IMG/VR virus record: IMGVR_UViG_3300000956_000005
Coordinates: 1 to 46,654 of that record
Reading direction: 5' to 3' (one strand)
Origin: a virus
DNA: 46,654 nt
The translations under genes were made by a program, and so were the position numbers. How positions within the stretch are numbered: the stretch's first letter is position 1; every line of letters starts with the position of its first letter. Positions 17,204-23,199 of this stretch are shown here, in pieces. The notes below the pieces were generated by a model that was given only the letters and a program-made list of their open reading frames with translations, made no database searches and was not told the origin of the DNA.

Positions 17204-18033
17204 GATGTCACCGCACCCTTCGCCTGCTCGGCGGCCTTCCGATACCACGCGAGCGCCTCGTCAGCGGTCGGGGCGTCGATCTGCCAGACCTCGAGCACGG
17301 TCGGGCAGCCGGCCGCGAGGAGGCCCTCGGCGAAGTTGGTCTGGATCTCGCGGGCCAGCATCGGCGGGCTCTTCTTCAGGGCCTCGCCGAGCTTGAGCAG
17401 CTCCCTCACCTGAGCCGTGCTGATGTCGCCCTGCGCCGTCTGGGCATCGTTCGTCAGCGTGCCCCACTCGGAGCGGGTCTTCCCGCGCCAGTTCTTGTAG
17501 GCCTCCGTAGGCGCTTTGGTTGCCGGATGGGCCACCGGGGCTGGTTGAGCGGCCTGACGCGGCTGAGGCGATCCTGGGGCTTTGTACGCGGCCTTGGGCC
17601 GGGAAGCCTCATTGCCGTCGTCGTCATCCTCTCCCACCACGGCGGCGATGGAGAGCATGGCGTAGCGGCGCAGGTAGGTGGAGATGGACGCCACGCCCTG
17701 CACGTTGTTCGTCCCGGCCACGGCCTCGAAGACCGGGAACGTGAGCCGCTGCCCCGAGGTGTGCAGCAGTTCGGTAATCACCCCTACGATGATGATCGGC
17801 ACCTCGACGTCGGTCCCGGCCTCGTCGCGCTCCTTGACCGTGCTCATGCGGGTCACGAGTGCCTGGGTGATGGCGATGCCGTGCTTGGCGAGCACCGGCA
17901 CCACGGCGTTCCTCACCCCGGCCAGCGTGGCGTACTTGCTTTTGAAGTGCGGGTTCACGCCGTCGAGAGGCGGGTTTTGCATCTCGGCCTGAGCTGCGGC
18001 GAGCGCAGCGGCGATCTCATTCACTGGTTCCAC
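17200..18033 (-). CDS. erf: ERF-family single-strand DNA annealing protein
   Basis: A 277-residue protein from GTG 18033, preceded by AAGGAGG at 6 bases. The ERF core covers about residues 5-140: NPHFKSKYATL at 27-37, the strand GVITELLHTSGQ, and the signature VASISTYLRRYAM near 114-126, followed by acidic GEDDDDG. A Pro/Ala-rich linker (about 145-180) leads to a helical C-terminal domain. ERF proteins anneal single strands during recombination and circularisation of phage DNA. The nuclease gene directly downstream forms an exonuclease/annealase-type pair. Confident assignment. Confidence 0.85.
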   Translation of the reverse strand: MEPVNEIAAALAAAQAEMQNPPLDGVNPHFKSKYATLAGVRNAVVPVLAKHGIAITQALVTRMSTVKERDEAGTDVEVPIIIVGVITELLHTSGQRLTFPVFEAVAGTNNVQGVASISTYLRRYAMLSIAAVVGEDDDDGNEASRPKAAYKAPGSPQPRQAAQPAPVAHPATKAPTEAYKNWRGKTRSEWGTLTNDAQTAQGDISTAQVRELLKLGEALKKSPPMLAREIQTNFAEGLLAAGCPTVLEVWQIDAPTADEALAWYRKAAEQAKGAVTS

Positions 18034-18307
18034 TTGCTTCCTCCTTCGTTGGTTCGGTCTGTTCGAGGTAGTAGGAATCGTGCGCGGCGTTGGGCACTTC
18101 GCGCACGGCGATACCGACCGGGATCTCTCCGGTCTTGAGCACATACCGGCGCACGACATCCCACGCCGGCAGGCTCTCGATCATCTCTGGGTGATGCTTC
18201 TCGGCCCACAAGAAGAACTGAAGCCCTGTCTCCGCATCGAGCTCGAGGAACAGTTCGGCCCGCTCGGTCACGGCGAGGGCTTCGAGCAGTTCCTTGCTGA
18301 CGCTCAC
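18017..18307 (-). CDS. Hypothetical protein upstream of erf
   Basis: A 96-residue acidic protein, GTG 18307 in a GTGA overlap with the gene before it; its 3' end overlaps erf by 17 bases. It is mostly helical, with a segment rich in Leu, Glu and Ala (KELLEALAVTERAELFLEL at 5-23). No Cys and no motif. Tight coupling to erf suggests joint expression; function unknown. Confidence 0.6.
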   Translation of the reverse strand: MSVSKELLEALAVTERAELFLELDAETGLQFFLWAEKHHPEMIESLPAWDVVRRYVLKTGEIPVGIAVREVPNAAHDSYYLEQTEPTKEEASGTSE

Positions 18308-18549
18308 GACCGGCGCTCATCGTCGTGGATCATGGCGCGAATCTCGGCCGCTGCTTCTTCCCACTGCCGGATGCCTCGCTCGATCACGGCATCTTCGCGC
18401 CGAGCCTTGCCGAGATCCTCCCACCTCGCGCACGCTTCGTCTTCCGAGCAATCCCAGCAAACCACCTTGGCGGGCGGGTCTGATTCCGAGGCATCCCAGT
18501 ACAGGCGTACCCCGCAGTAGCGGCACACGATCTCGGTCATCTCTGGCAT
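18304..18549 (-). CDS. Small zinc-ribbon protein
   Basis: An 81-residue protein read from ATG 18549 (GGGGAG seven bases upstream); ATG 18540, in an ATGA overlap with the upstream stop, is a good alternative. Cys pairs CRYC near 9-12 and CWDC near 30-33 form a zinc ribbon, with another Cys shortly after. The C-terminus is helical and charged. One of a run of tiny Cys-rich proteins; role unknown. Confidence 0.65.
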   Translation of the reverse strand: MPEMTEIVCRYCGVRLYWDASESDPPAKVVCWDCSEDEACARWEDLGKARREDAVIERGIRQWEEAAAEIRAMIHDDERRS

Positions 18550-18734
18550 GGCACCACTCCCCGATAGTTCGAGTCCTGCGCGAGGCAATCGAAGCAGATG
18601 CCGGAGATCACGATGTCGGCATCGCACCAGTCGCGAAGAGCAAAGTCCTCCTCGCTGTAGAAGGCGTCCTCGTCCTTGACCGTGTCATGGCAGCACCAGC
18701 AGTTGACCACGATGCGGGCTTCTTGGCCGTTCAT
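18537..18734 (-). CDS. Small Cys-rich protein
   Basis: A 65-residue protein starting at ATG 18734, inside the stop of the preceding gene (ATGA). It carries CWCC near 13-16 and CFDC near 48-51, a spacing compatible with one zinc site. The segment between them is acidic (DTVKDEDAFYSEED). No family is recognised. Confidence 0.6.
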   Translation of the reverse strand: MNGQEARIVVNCWCCHDTVKDEDAFYSEEDFALRDWCDADIVISGICFDCLAQDSNYRGVVPCQR

Positions 18735-18919
18735 ATGGACATCTCGTTGAAGTGCTCGGCAACGTGCATCTCTTTGCACTCGTTGCACACGTCCTTGCCG
18801 CACTTGCAGAAAAGGTACTCCTCGTCCTCGGCGATGTGCTCGTGGCAGATTGCACACTCATGGCAATCCGAGAGCGGCTCGTCCGGGTCCGTGGCCTTCC
18901 AGTCGTCGTAGCTAGACAT
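18731..18919 (-). CDS. Small RING/B-box-like Cys/His protein
   Basis: A 62-residue protein from ATG 18919 with AAGGAAC upstream. It is densely Cys/His-rich: C-x2-C-x2-C-x2-H followed by FCKCGKDVCNECKEMH. The order (CxxC, CxC, CxxC, H) could hold two zinc ions in a treble-clef, RING-like or B-box-like arrangement. Acidic residues surround it. A tiny protein with such a dense zinc site may bind protein or nucleic acid; no specific role can be given. Confidence 0.65.
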   Translation of the reverse strand: MSSYDDWKATDPDEPLSDCHECAICHEHIAEDEEYLFCKCGKDVCNECKEMHVAEHFNEMSI

Positions 18920-19121
18920 GGGCTTGTTCCTTGCGCATACCATCGGCAACACGGCGCATCAGCCCGACGCAGCACATGAACCCACGCAACTCCAGCAGGA
19001 GGCAAGCGCGACGATCCTCGTCGTCCTTGGGCTCCTGAATCCATGAGAACCACTGCCGCGCATACGCCGCTTCCTCGCGGAGCACTTCAACCCGCTCCTT
19101 CTTTCGCTCTTCCTTCGACAT
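18912..19121 (-). CDS. Hypothetical small charged protein
   Basis: A 69-residue protein with a very good ribosome site (AAGGGAGG, five bases before ATG 19121). The N-terminal 25 residues are an alternating Lys/Glu/Arg helix, and the C-terminus includes Cys-Cys (FMCCVGLM) and a basic tail. It overlaps the downstream gene by 8 bases. Function unknown. Confidence 0.6.
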   Translation of the reverse strand: MSKEERKKERVEVLREEAAYARQWFSWIQEPKDDEDRRACLLLELRGFMCCVGLMRRVADGMRKEQAHV

Positions 19122-19136
19122 CGCGGCCTCCCTTCG

Positions 19137-19376
19137 TTAGTCCAACTGGGCACGAATCTCCGACGCGATGGTGAGGGCGAGGTTGGCCGAAGGGCCATCG
19201 ACTCCGTCCACCACGTCGGCGTAGTTGTCGGCGATCTTCAAGTCGGCAGCGAGTTGGGTTTGGCGTGCAACCCCGTAGATTTCCTTGATCGCTGCCTTGA
19301 GGATTCCAGGCACCGATCCATCGTGGGCGTGCCAGCCAGCCTCGAAGTCCTTCTCCCACTGCTTGTTCACGGTCAC
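19137..19376 (-). CDS. Hypothetical helical protein
   Basis: A 79-residue acidic protein from GTG 19376 in a GTGA overlap with the HTH regulator gene upstream. It is mostly helical: VPGILKAAIKEIYG near 22-35, and the C-terminal SANLALTIASEIRAQLD. No motif. As the partner directly after a probable repressor it may be co-regulated, but no function is visible. Confidence 0.55.
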   Translation of the reverse strand: MTVNKQWEKDFEAGWHAHDGSVPGILKAAIKEIYGVARQTQLAADLKIADNYADVVDGVDGPSANLALTIASEIRAQLD

Positions 19377-19579
19377 CTTCCTTCCAGCCAGTCGTTGACC
19401 TTCTGCGTTGCCTCACCGCCGATGAACAGCCCCGCCATGATCCGGTGCAGCGTGCTGTTCGAGATGCCGAGCTTGGCGCAGACCTCGAGCAGGGTGAGGT
19501 CGTCCTTCTTGGCCTTGGCGCGCACGCGCTTGCCGAGCGGCGTTTCGAGGCTTGAGAACCGGGCATGATGTCTGGGCAC
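19373..19579 (-). CDS. Cro/XRE-like helix-turn-helix regulator
   Basis: A 68-residue basic protein from GTG 19579 (GGAG six bases upstream), first gene of the leftward 19.6-15.9 kb unit. Residues about 28-49, LTLLEVCAKLGISNSTLHRI, form a classical HTH: Ala at turn, Gly-Ile-Ser, then the recognition helix. Directly upstream lie a -35/-10 pair and a perfect TTGCGC...GCGCAA inverted repeat, so autoregulation is likely. Related sequence stands before the other leftward early unit. It could be a Cro-like early repressor; no lysogeny genes are seen. Confidence 0.7.
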   Translation of the reverse strand: MPRHHARFSSLETPLGKRVRAKAKKDDLTLLEVCAKLGISNSTLHRIMAGLFIGGEATQKVNDWLEGR

Positions 19580-19608
19580 TTGCTTCTCCGATCCACTTCA
19601 CACGGGAT

Positions 19609-19637
19609 ACGTTAGCTTGCGCGAGGTTGCTGCGCAA
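19609..19637 (-). promoter_or_regulatory. Leftward early promoter with inverted-repeat operator
   Basis: On the minus strand TTGCGC (19637-19632) and TAACGT (19614-19609) are separated by 17 bases, a sigma70-like arrangement with moderate hexamers. The perfect inverted repeat TTGCGC-N9-GCGCAA (19617-19637) overlaps the -35. It lies 30 bases before the HTH gene start. Repressor binding here would block the promoter. A related GCGC-N3-GTTGCTGCGCA element is at 23069-23086. Confidence 0.55.
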
Positions 19638-19641
19638 TGGT

Positions 19642-19881
19642 CTAGAGAGAGAATCTCTGCACCCACACGACGGCGGGCCGTCCGCGCTTGCCCTGTCGTC
19701 GCTCAAGCGTCCGGTCCACGATGCGCCTGCGACCGAGCTTGGAGAGCCAGGCGCTACAGAGCCTCACCGAGATCCCGGTGCGCTGGGAGACTTCCACGGA
19801 GGTCAGAGCCCCGTAGGTGAGCGCAGCGAGGACGCGGGTGATCTGGCGGCCTTGGTTGGGGAGGCGGCGGCGGTCAGGCAC
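19642..19881 (-). CDS. Small winged-helix DNA-binding protein
   Basis: A 79-residue very basic protein from GTG 19881. ITRVLAALTYGALTSVEVSQ (14-33) followed by a TGISVRLCSAWLSKLGR recognition helix region and a wing-like RQGKRGRPAVVWV end gives a MarR/ArsR-like winged helix. Last gene of the 22.9-19.6 kb unit, just before the operator of the next unit. Probably an early regulator. The C-terminal RGRP is typical of wings contacting the minor groove. Confidence 0.6.
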   Translation of the reverse strand: MPDRRRLPNQGRQITRVLAALTYGALTSVEVSQRTGISVRLCSAWLSKLGRRRIVDRTLERRQGKRGRPAVVWVQRFSL

Positions 19882-20272
19882 CGCGCGCCTCCTTGCGGGC
19901 CTTCTCGAGCACCGGCCCGAGCTCGTCCACGAGCGCGCGCTGGCCGGCGAGGAATCCGGCGTCGTAGGCGCGGGCGATGAGAGCCGGATGACCTTGGAGC
20001 CTGCGATATCCCGCGCCAGTGTCGTCGTAGAGCCATGATTGCATCAAGGCTCGGATCGCTTTGCCGCGCGGGGTCTGGTCCCTGCGGTCGTCGAGTAAGT
20101 GCCTGCCACAGCCAGCGCAGGTAATGACGCGACGTCCACCTTGTTCCGCGAGGTTGGCGGGCACCTCTTCCTCGTCGTTGCAGAGGCGGCACCCTTCGTC
20201 CGATGCAGCGTTGGCGTCGGGCGCACGGTTGACGATCTGCTTCACGGCCTTGTCGTAGGCTTCGCTGCTCAC
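19874..20272 (-). CDS. Zinc-ribbon protein with helical C-terminus
   Basis: A 132-residue protein from GTG 20272, with AGGGAGG six bases upstream and a GTGA overlap with the preceding small gene. CRLCND near 27-32 and CAGCG near 51-55 make a four-Cys ribbon. The C-terminal half is helical with Ala/Arg/Glu. The frame is open far upstream (to 20503), but that part is the shadow of two small genes. Function unknown. Confidence 0.65.
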   Translation of the reverse strand: MSSEAYDKAVKQIVNRAPDANAASDEGCRLCNDEEEVPANLAEQGGRRVITCAGCGRHLLDDRRDQTPRGKAIRALMQSWLYDDTGAGYRRLQGHPALIARAYDAGFLAGQRALVDELGPVLEKARKEARGA

Positions 20273-20427
20273 CAGCCACCTCCCTTCGCCTTGCGCTTGA
20301 GCCACGCCACGAACCGCTGCCACCACGAACGCTTCCGGCCAGATGCAACGCTCGACAGCTCGGCCACGAAGTCGTCGCTGGCACGATGCGGGAGAACGGT
20401 CCAGACGCCATCGGTGGGGAAGCTCAT
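20269..20427 (-). CDS. Tiny basic protein
   Basis: A 52-residue gene found by following the 4-base overlap chain: ATG 20427 sits in the stop of the membrane-protein gene (ATGA), and its own stop overlaps GTG 20272 (GTGA). It begins MSFPTDGVWTVLPHRASDDF and ends with the basic, Trp-rich SWWQRFVAWLKRKAKGGGW. That end could form an amphipathic membrane-binding helix. Coupled to a one-span membrane protein; function unknown. Confidence 0.6.
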   Translation of the reverse strand: MSFPTDGVWTVLPHRASDDFVAELSSVASGRKRSWWQRFVAWLKRKAKGGGW

Positions 20428-20555
20428 CGGCCCTGCCTCGCTTTCCACTCGGCCACCGCGTCCCGATCACACTTGGGCGGCGTCCACGGGAAGGCGGATG
20501 CAACCAAGACCAGGAACCAGGCCACGGCGAGCCAGGACAGCAGTAGCGCGATCAT
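20424..20555 (-). CDS. Tiny single-span membrane protein
   Basis: A 43-residue protein, ATG 20555 in an ATGA overlap with the previous gene and itself ending in ATGA. Residues 2-22 are uninterrupted hydrophobic (IALLLSWLAVAWFLVLVASA), a transmembrane segment or uncleaved signal. Then comes a short PWTPPKCD turn and a charged tail. Early-operon membrane peptides of this kind may act in superinfection exclusion or host takeover. That is inference; no family is recognised. Confidence 0.65.
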   Translation of the reverse strand: MIALLLSWLAVAWFLVLVASAFPWTPPKCDRDAVAEWKARQGR

Positions 20556-20854
20556 GCGAGGTCCCCAGGTTGGAGCGCGGAGAGTGCGCCAGGGATTGCG
20601 TTGAGTGCCATTGCGTGACGTATCACGAGCGGGTGTTTCTCGTCGTAGGTAGCTGGGATGCTGTCGTAGACCTCTTGCAGCACGGCCCGCATCCTCTCGA
20701 TCACCGCGTCCCGCTCGGCGAGCTGGGCGAGGACGATGGCGACTGCTGCAGGCAGGATCGCGGTCGTGCCCTCGAGCACCGAGGCGGACCCTCTCAAGTG
20801 GTCGATCGCCTGCTGCAGCGTCATCCCGTCCGCGCGGGCCTTGGGGGTGGTCAT
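20552..20854 (-). CDS. Hypothetical helical protein
   Basis: A 100-residue protein from ATG 20854 (ATGA overlap with the upstream stop). It has an N-terminal basic stretch, then long helices including MTLQQAIDHLRGSASVLEG and an Ala/Val-rich helix with an LAERDAVIERMRAVLQEVYD coiled-coil-like segment. No motif is recognised. Member of the tightly coupled early operon. Confidence 0.6.
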   Translation of the reverse strand: MTTPKARADGMTLQQAIDHLRGSASVLEGTTAILPAAVAIVLAQLAERDAVIERMRAVLQEVYDSIPATYDEKHPLVIRHAMALNAIPGALSALQPGDLA

Positions 20855-21093
20855 CGGGACTTCACCCAAGCAATCGCGGCAGCGACCTCGGAGTCGTGTT
20901 GCTCGTAGCCCGCAAGGATCGCTGCGCGCGTCTGGCCGCTCTGCCCGTACTCCTTCTGCATGTCTTCGGGTGGCGTGCCCTTGAACGCCCAGCGAGCGCG
21001 AGAGAGGTTGTCGCCTCGATAGGTCTCAAGGGCGCGGATGCAAACGTCGCGCGGGTGCGTGGACACTGCGGGCGGGTCCTTCGTGTCGAACAT
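20851..21093 (-). CDS. Hypothetical early protein
   Basis: An 80-residue protein from ATG 21093 with GGAG eight bases upstream; an open extension to 21162 lacks a site and crosses the terminator hairpin. It is a mixed helical sequence with YRGDNLSRARWAFKG in the middle. It is the first gene after the terminator-like hairpin at 21124-21160, so its expression may depend on read-through. No family is recognised. Confidence 0.6.
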   Translation of the reverse strand: MFDTKDPPAVSTHPRDVCIRALETYRGDNLSRARWAFKGTPPEDMQKEYGQSGQTRAAILAGYEQHDSEVAAAIAWVKSR

Positions 21094-21123
21094 CGGTTCG
21101 TCTCCAGTTGCTCGCGAGCGAGC

Positions 21124-21160
21124 GGGAAGAAAAGCGCCGGTCTTGACGCCACTGACCGGC
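21124..21160 (-). terminator. Rho-independent terminator inside the leftward operon
   Basis: On the minus strand, GCCGGTC (21160-21154), an 11-base loop, GACCGGC (21142-21136), then GC and TTTTCTT. The 7-bp GC-rich stem and U-rich tail fit an intrinsic terminator between the genes at 21195 and 21093. A second perfect stem, CTGGCTC/GAGCCAG, lies just upstream at 21171-21186. It would reduce expression of the distal early genes. Confidence 0.6.
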
Positions 21161-21194
21161 AAGTGTCTCCCTGGCTCGGGAGCCAGTGCGTCGG

Positions 21195-21491
21195 TCAGGT
21201 TGCCTGCTTTTCGTGCCCAGCGGCTGTTTCGGACGGCTCTTCCACCTCAAAGAGCCCGGCCTCGACCATCATCGCCATCCAAAGCTCATGCATGGCCGCC
21301 ACCTTCACGTCCTCGGCGTGCTGTGAGCGCATGACGGAGAACGCTTCGTCCGAGACGAAGGCTTGGCGCATGGGGTCAGATAGGAGTTCCCACGCACGCG
21401 ACCCACCGAGGCGGAACTTGAGCCGCTTCACGAACAGGCTCGGTTGATCGTCTGACCAATGTTCAAAGCGTTTCTTGGCTGCCACGGTCAT
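21195..21491 (-). CDS. Hypothetical early protein
   Basis: A 98-residue protein. ATG 21491 lies almost directly after AAGGAGA, too close for good use; in-frame GTG 21485, at 7 bases, may be the true start (96 residues). The sequence begins basic (KKRFEHW), contains several Met and an acidic C-terminus (EVEEPSETAAGHEK). Helical, no motif. The terminator-like hairpin follows. Confidence 0.6.
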   Translation of the reverse strand: MTVAAKKRFEHWSDDQPSLFVKRLKFRLGGSRAWELLSDPMRQAFVSDEAFSVMRSQHAEDVKVAAMHELWMAMMVEAGLFEVEEPSETAAGHEKQAT

Positions 21492-21564
21492 TCTCCTTGG
21501 AGCATTGGAGTACCCGGACGCCCCTTGGGGCGTTTCGGCCCTTCCTCGGGCCATCGTCAGCGGG
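21492..21564. repeat. Hairpin-forming intergenic spacer
   Basis: The spacer between two leftward genes holds two small inverted repeats, ACGCCCC-TT-GGGGCGT and GGCCC-N6-GGGCC. Neither is followed by a U-run on either strand. A similar compact stem, CGCCGGC-AA-GCCGGCG, is in the next spacer (21862-21877). Possible transcript-processing or stability elements. Confidence 0.4.
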
Positions 21565-21837
21565 TCAAGTGGTCTTCTGGGTGAGCAGGAGCCGTGCAGC
21601 GTCGTAGGGGCGGAAGTGGTCGCCGCTGCCTTCGTCGTTCGACTCGGGTGACCGTCGGCATCCGTAGTCGCCGCTTTTGGTGCGCCATGCGGCATCGAGC
21701 GGGTTGGTTGAGCCGGCTTCCTCGCGGCCTACCTCCACCCATTCGTTGCAGAACAGGCACGGCCCGTCGATCATGCGGGCTACGGTGCCGTCAGCGTTGA
21801 ACAGGGTCTTCACTGGGACAGCTTTGCATTTGGCCAT
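21565..21837 (-). CDS. Hypothetical protein with one CxxC
   Basis: A 90-residue protein from ATG 21837 with AGGAGA five bases upstream. One knuckle, PCLFCNEWVEVG near 26-37, and another Cys later (YGCRR) are seen, so any zinc site would be incomplete or shared between subunits. The rest is mixed polar. Early operon member of unknown role. Confidence 0.6.
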   Translation of the reverse strand: MAKCKAVPVKTLFNADGTVARMIDGPCLFCNEWVEVGREEAGSTNPLDAAWRTKSGDYGCRRSPESNDEGSGDHFRPYDAARLLLTQKTT

Positions 21838-21884
21838 GTCGTTCTCCTGGAGTAGAGAGAGCGCCGGCAAGCCGGCGGGTGGGG

Positions 21885-22226
21885 TTAGGTGAGCGTTCCA
21901 GGCAGGGCCTTCGGTGCCTCGCCATTACCGATCCAGTGACGATGCTTGTCGCCGCAGTTACATGCCGGGATGTCGCAGCGCCTCCACTCCCAGTCGGACG
22001 CGGGGCGATCGAACGTGGCGATGACGCCGTGCAGCTTGAGCGTTGAGAGTGCTTGTCGCCATCCATCCTGGAACCCGGCGCGGAACGCGGCCTCTTGCGT
22101 GGACCCTGGTGCAGCGTGGCCGTTGGCAAGCTGCCACCCCAGCGCATCGGACAGGGCTTGCTCGCCCCATCGGATGCCGTCCATCGCGTCCAGGGAGCCG
22201 GTGCCGTGCGCTTGCTTGGCGCTCAC
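21885..22226 (-). CDS. Hypothetical protein with Cys/His-rich C-terminus
   Basis: A 113-residue protein from GTG 22226 (GTGA overlap, AAGGGGGG upstream). The N-terminal two thirds are helical, with DGIRWGEQALSDALGWQLA and FRAGFQDGWRQALSTLKL. The C-terminal part has CDIPACNCGDKHRH, a compact cluster that could bind one metal ion. No family is recognised. Confidence 0.6.
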   Translation of the reverse strand: MSAKQAHGTGSLDAMDGIRWGEQALSDALGWQLANGHAAPGSTQEAAFRAGFQDGWRQALSTLKLHGVIATFDRPASDWEWRRCDIPACNCGDKHRHWIGNGEAPKALPGTLT

Positions 22227-22453
22227 TTGCGCCCCCCTTCCTGCGCCACGGGGAAGCAAAGGGCATGGGCGGTAGAGCGTGCGGCCTTCTCTGCGGCAAC
22301 GAGCAGCGTCCGAGTTCTCAAGGCGCGCTTGTACATGCGGCAGACGGTGAAGCCGTTGGATAGGTGCAACGCTTCCTCTACCGCTGCATGGCGATCCTTT
22401 GCGCGTGCTAGGCGAGCGTTGCAGCGAACGTAGCGGCGTTCCATTGCGTTCAT
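22223..22453 (-). CDS. Hypothetical basic helical protein
   Basis: A 76-residue strongly basic protein from ATG 22453 (GAGG nine bases upstream; ATG 22444 is in frame). It is rich in Arg, Ala and Leu, with YVRCNARLARAKDRHAAVEE, and predicted as one or two long helices. Could bind nucleic acid, though no specific fold is visible. Confidence 0.55.
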   Translation of the reverse strand: MNAMERRYVRCNARLARAKDRHAAVEEALHLSNGFTVCRMYKRALRTRTLLVAAEKAARSTAHALCFPVAQEGGRK

Positions 22454-22487
22454 GGTCTTAATCCTCGGAGAGGAGGGAGGGACGGGG

Positions 22488-22670
22488 TTATGACTGGGCC
22501 GGGGCAGCACGCGCCACCGTCTCTAGCCCGGAGCAGCGGTAGCAGGATCCGTCCGCGGTCTGTACGTCGAGCGTGCCTAGCCCGTGGCAGGCAATGACCT
22601 TGACTACCTGCTCCACCCCGTGGATGGACACTCGGACACGGTCACCGGGGCGAACGTCTTGGTGCAGCAT
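22488..22670 (-). CDS. Small SH3-like/KOW-like beta protein
   Basis: A 60-residue protein from ATG 22670 with GGAG eight bases upstream. The start VRPGDRVRVSIHGVEQVVKV has the rhythm of a small beta barrel (KOW- or SH3-like). A Cys-x2-Cys pair (CYRC, about 43-46) follows. Length is enough for a single barrel. Function unknown. Confidence 0.55.
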   Translation of the reverse strand: MLHQDVRPGDRVRVSIHGVEQVVKVIACHGLGTLDVQTADGSCYRCSGLETVARAAPAQS

Positions 22671-22711
22671 GGCGGACTCCGAAGGGAGAAACCTCGGACT
22701 CGGAACGGGGA

Positions 22712-22945
22712 CTAGGACACTGGGGCGAAGTCGATGCACTCGGAGCAGTGGCAGGACAACCCCGAGTAGAACACGTCGCAGCCGTGGCAGCAGAGCCGCT
22801 GGTGGCGATGCTCGGGGCGGAACTCGGAGCCGCACTCCTTGCACTCGCGCAGCTCGGTGCGCCACGCGTCCGGGCATCCCTGCTCGTGGCAGAAGACGCC
22901 GTTGATCCGGGACGGCTCACAGGACTGGCAGGGACGGTTCAGCAT
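22712..22945 (-). CDS. Multi-Cys zinc protein, first gene of the leftward early operon
   Basis: A 77-residue protein from ATG 22945 with TTGGAG upstream. It has at least 11 Cys: CQSC near 6-9, two single Cys, CKECG near 35-39, CCHGC near 52-56 and CHCSEC near 65-70. This suggests two or three zinc knuckles. As the promoter-proximal gene of the operon it should be made early and strongly. Function unknown. Confidence 0.65.
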   Translation of the reverse strand: MLNRPCQSCEPSRINGVFCHEQGCPDAWRTELRECKECGSEFRPEHRHQRLCCHGCDVFYSGLSCHCSECIDFAPVS

Positions 22946-23057
22946 GGCAGGCTCCAAGATCGGGAGAGACGATCGGAACGCCATGGCACTGCGCAACACC
23001 GATGCCAAAGCCCTTTCCCGAGGAATGAGCCGAACCCGACCCAATCCCATGGGTCGC

Positions 23058-23087
23058 TTTGTACAATCGCGCACCGTTGCTGCGCAG
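23058..23087 (-). promoter_or_regulatory. Leftward early promoter with shared operator element
   Basis: On the minus strand CTGCGC (23087-23082), 18 bases, TACAAA (23063-23058). The plus-strand element GCGC-N3-GTTGCTGCGCA (23069-23086) matches the one at 19619-19636, where it overlaps the -35 of the HTH regulator unit. This suggests that the same protein controls both leftward units. The hexamers themselves are weak. Confidence 0.4.
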
Positions 23088-23186
23088 CTTTATCCCGTTC
23101 TTACACGGATCGACCCGACAAAACCCGCCTTCTCCCGGGCTAATGTCGCGCGCGCGATCCCTGCGAACCTGCGTTCACTACCGCGC

Positions 23187-23192
23187 TAGAGT
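23187..23192 (+). promoter_or_regulatory. -10-like hexamer for a leaderless rightward gene
   Basis: TAGAGT ends 7 bases before ATG 23200, and no Shine-Dalgarno is present between them. No good -35 is visible at 16-18 bases. The same arrangement occurs before 25745, 29675 and 42629. Confidence 0.35.
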
Positions 23193-23199
23193 GCCCTAC

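Larger units (their letters stand above)
22946..23199. other. Divergent control region between leftward and rightward units
   Basis: No convincing gene lies here. It contains the leftward promoter/operator (23058-23087), a 12-base CG-alternating palindrome TCGCGCGCGCGA (23146-23157), a GAAC...GTTC repeat near 23165-23176 and the -10-like hexamer for the rightward gene. Small open frames crossing it are shadows. Confidence 0.5.

Noticed and set aside
19803-20411. 202-residue leftward ORF
   Set aside because: Arg-rich shadow; the same stretch is fully used by a chain of real small genes linked by 4-base overlaps.
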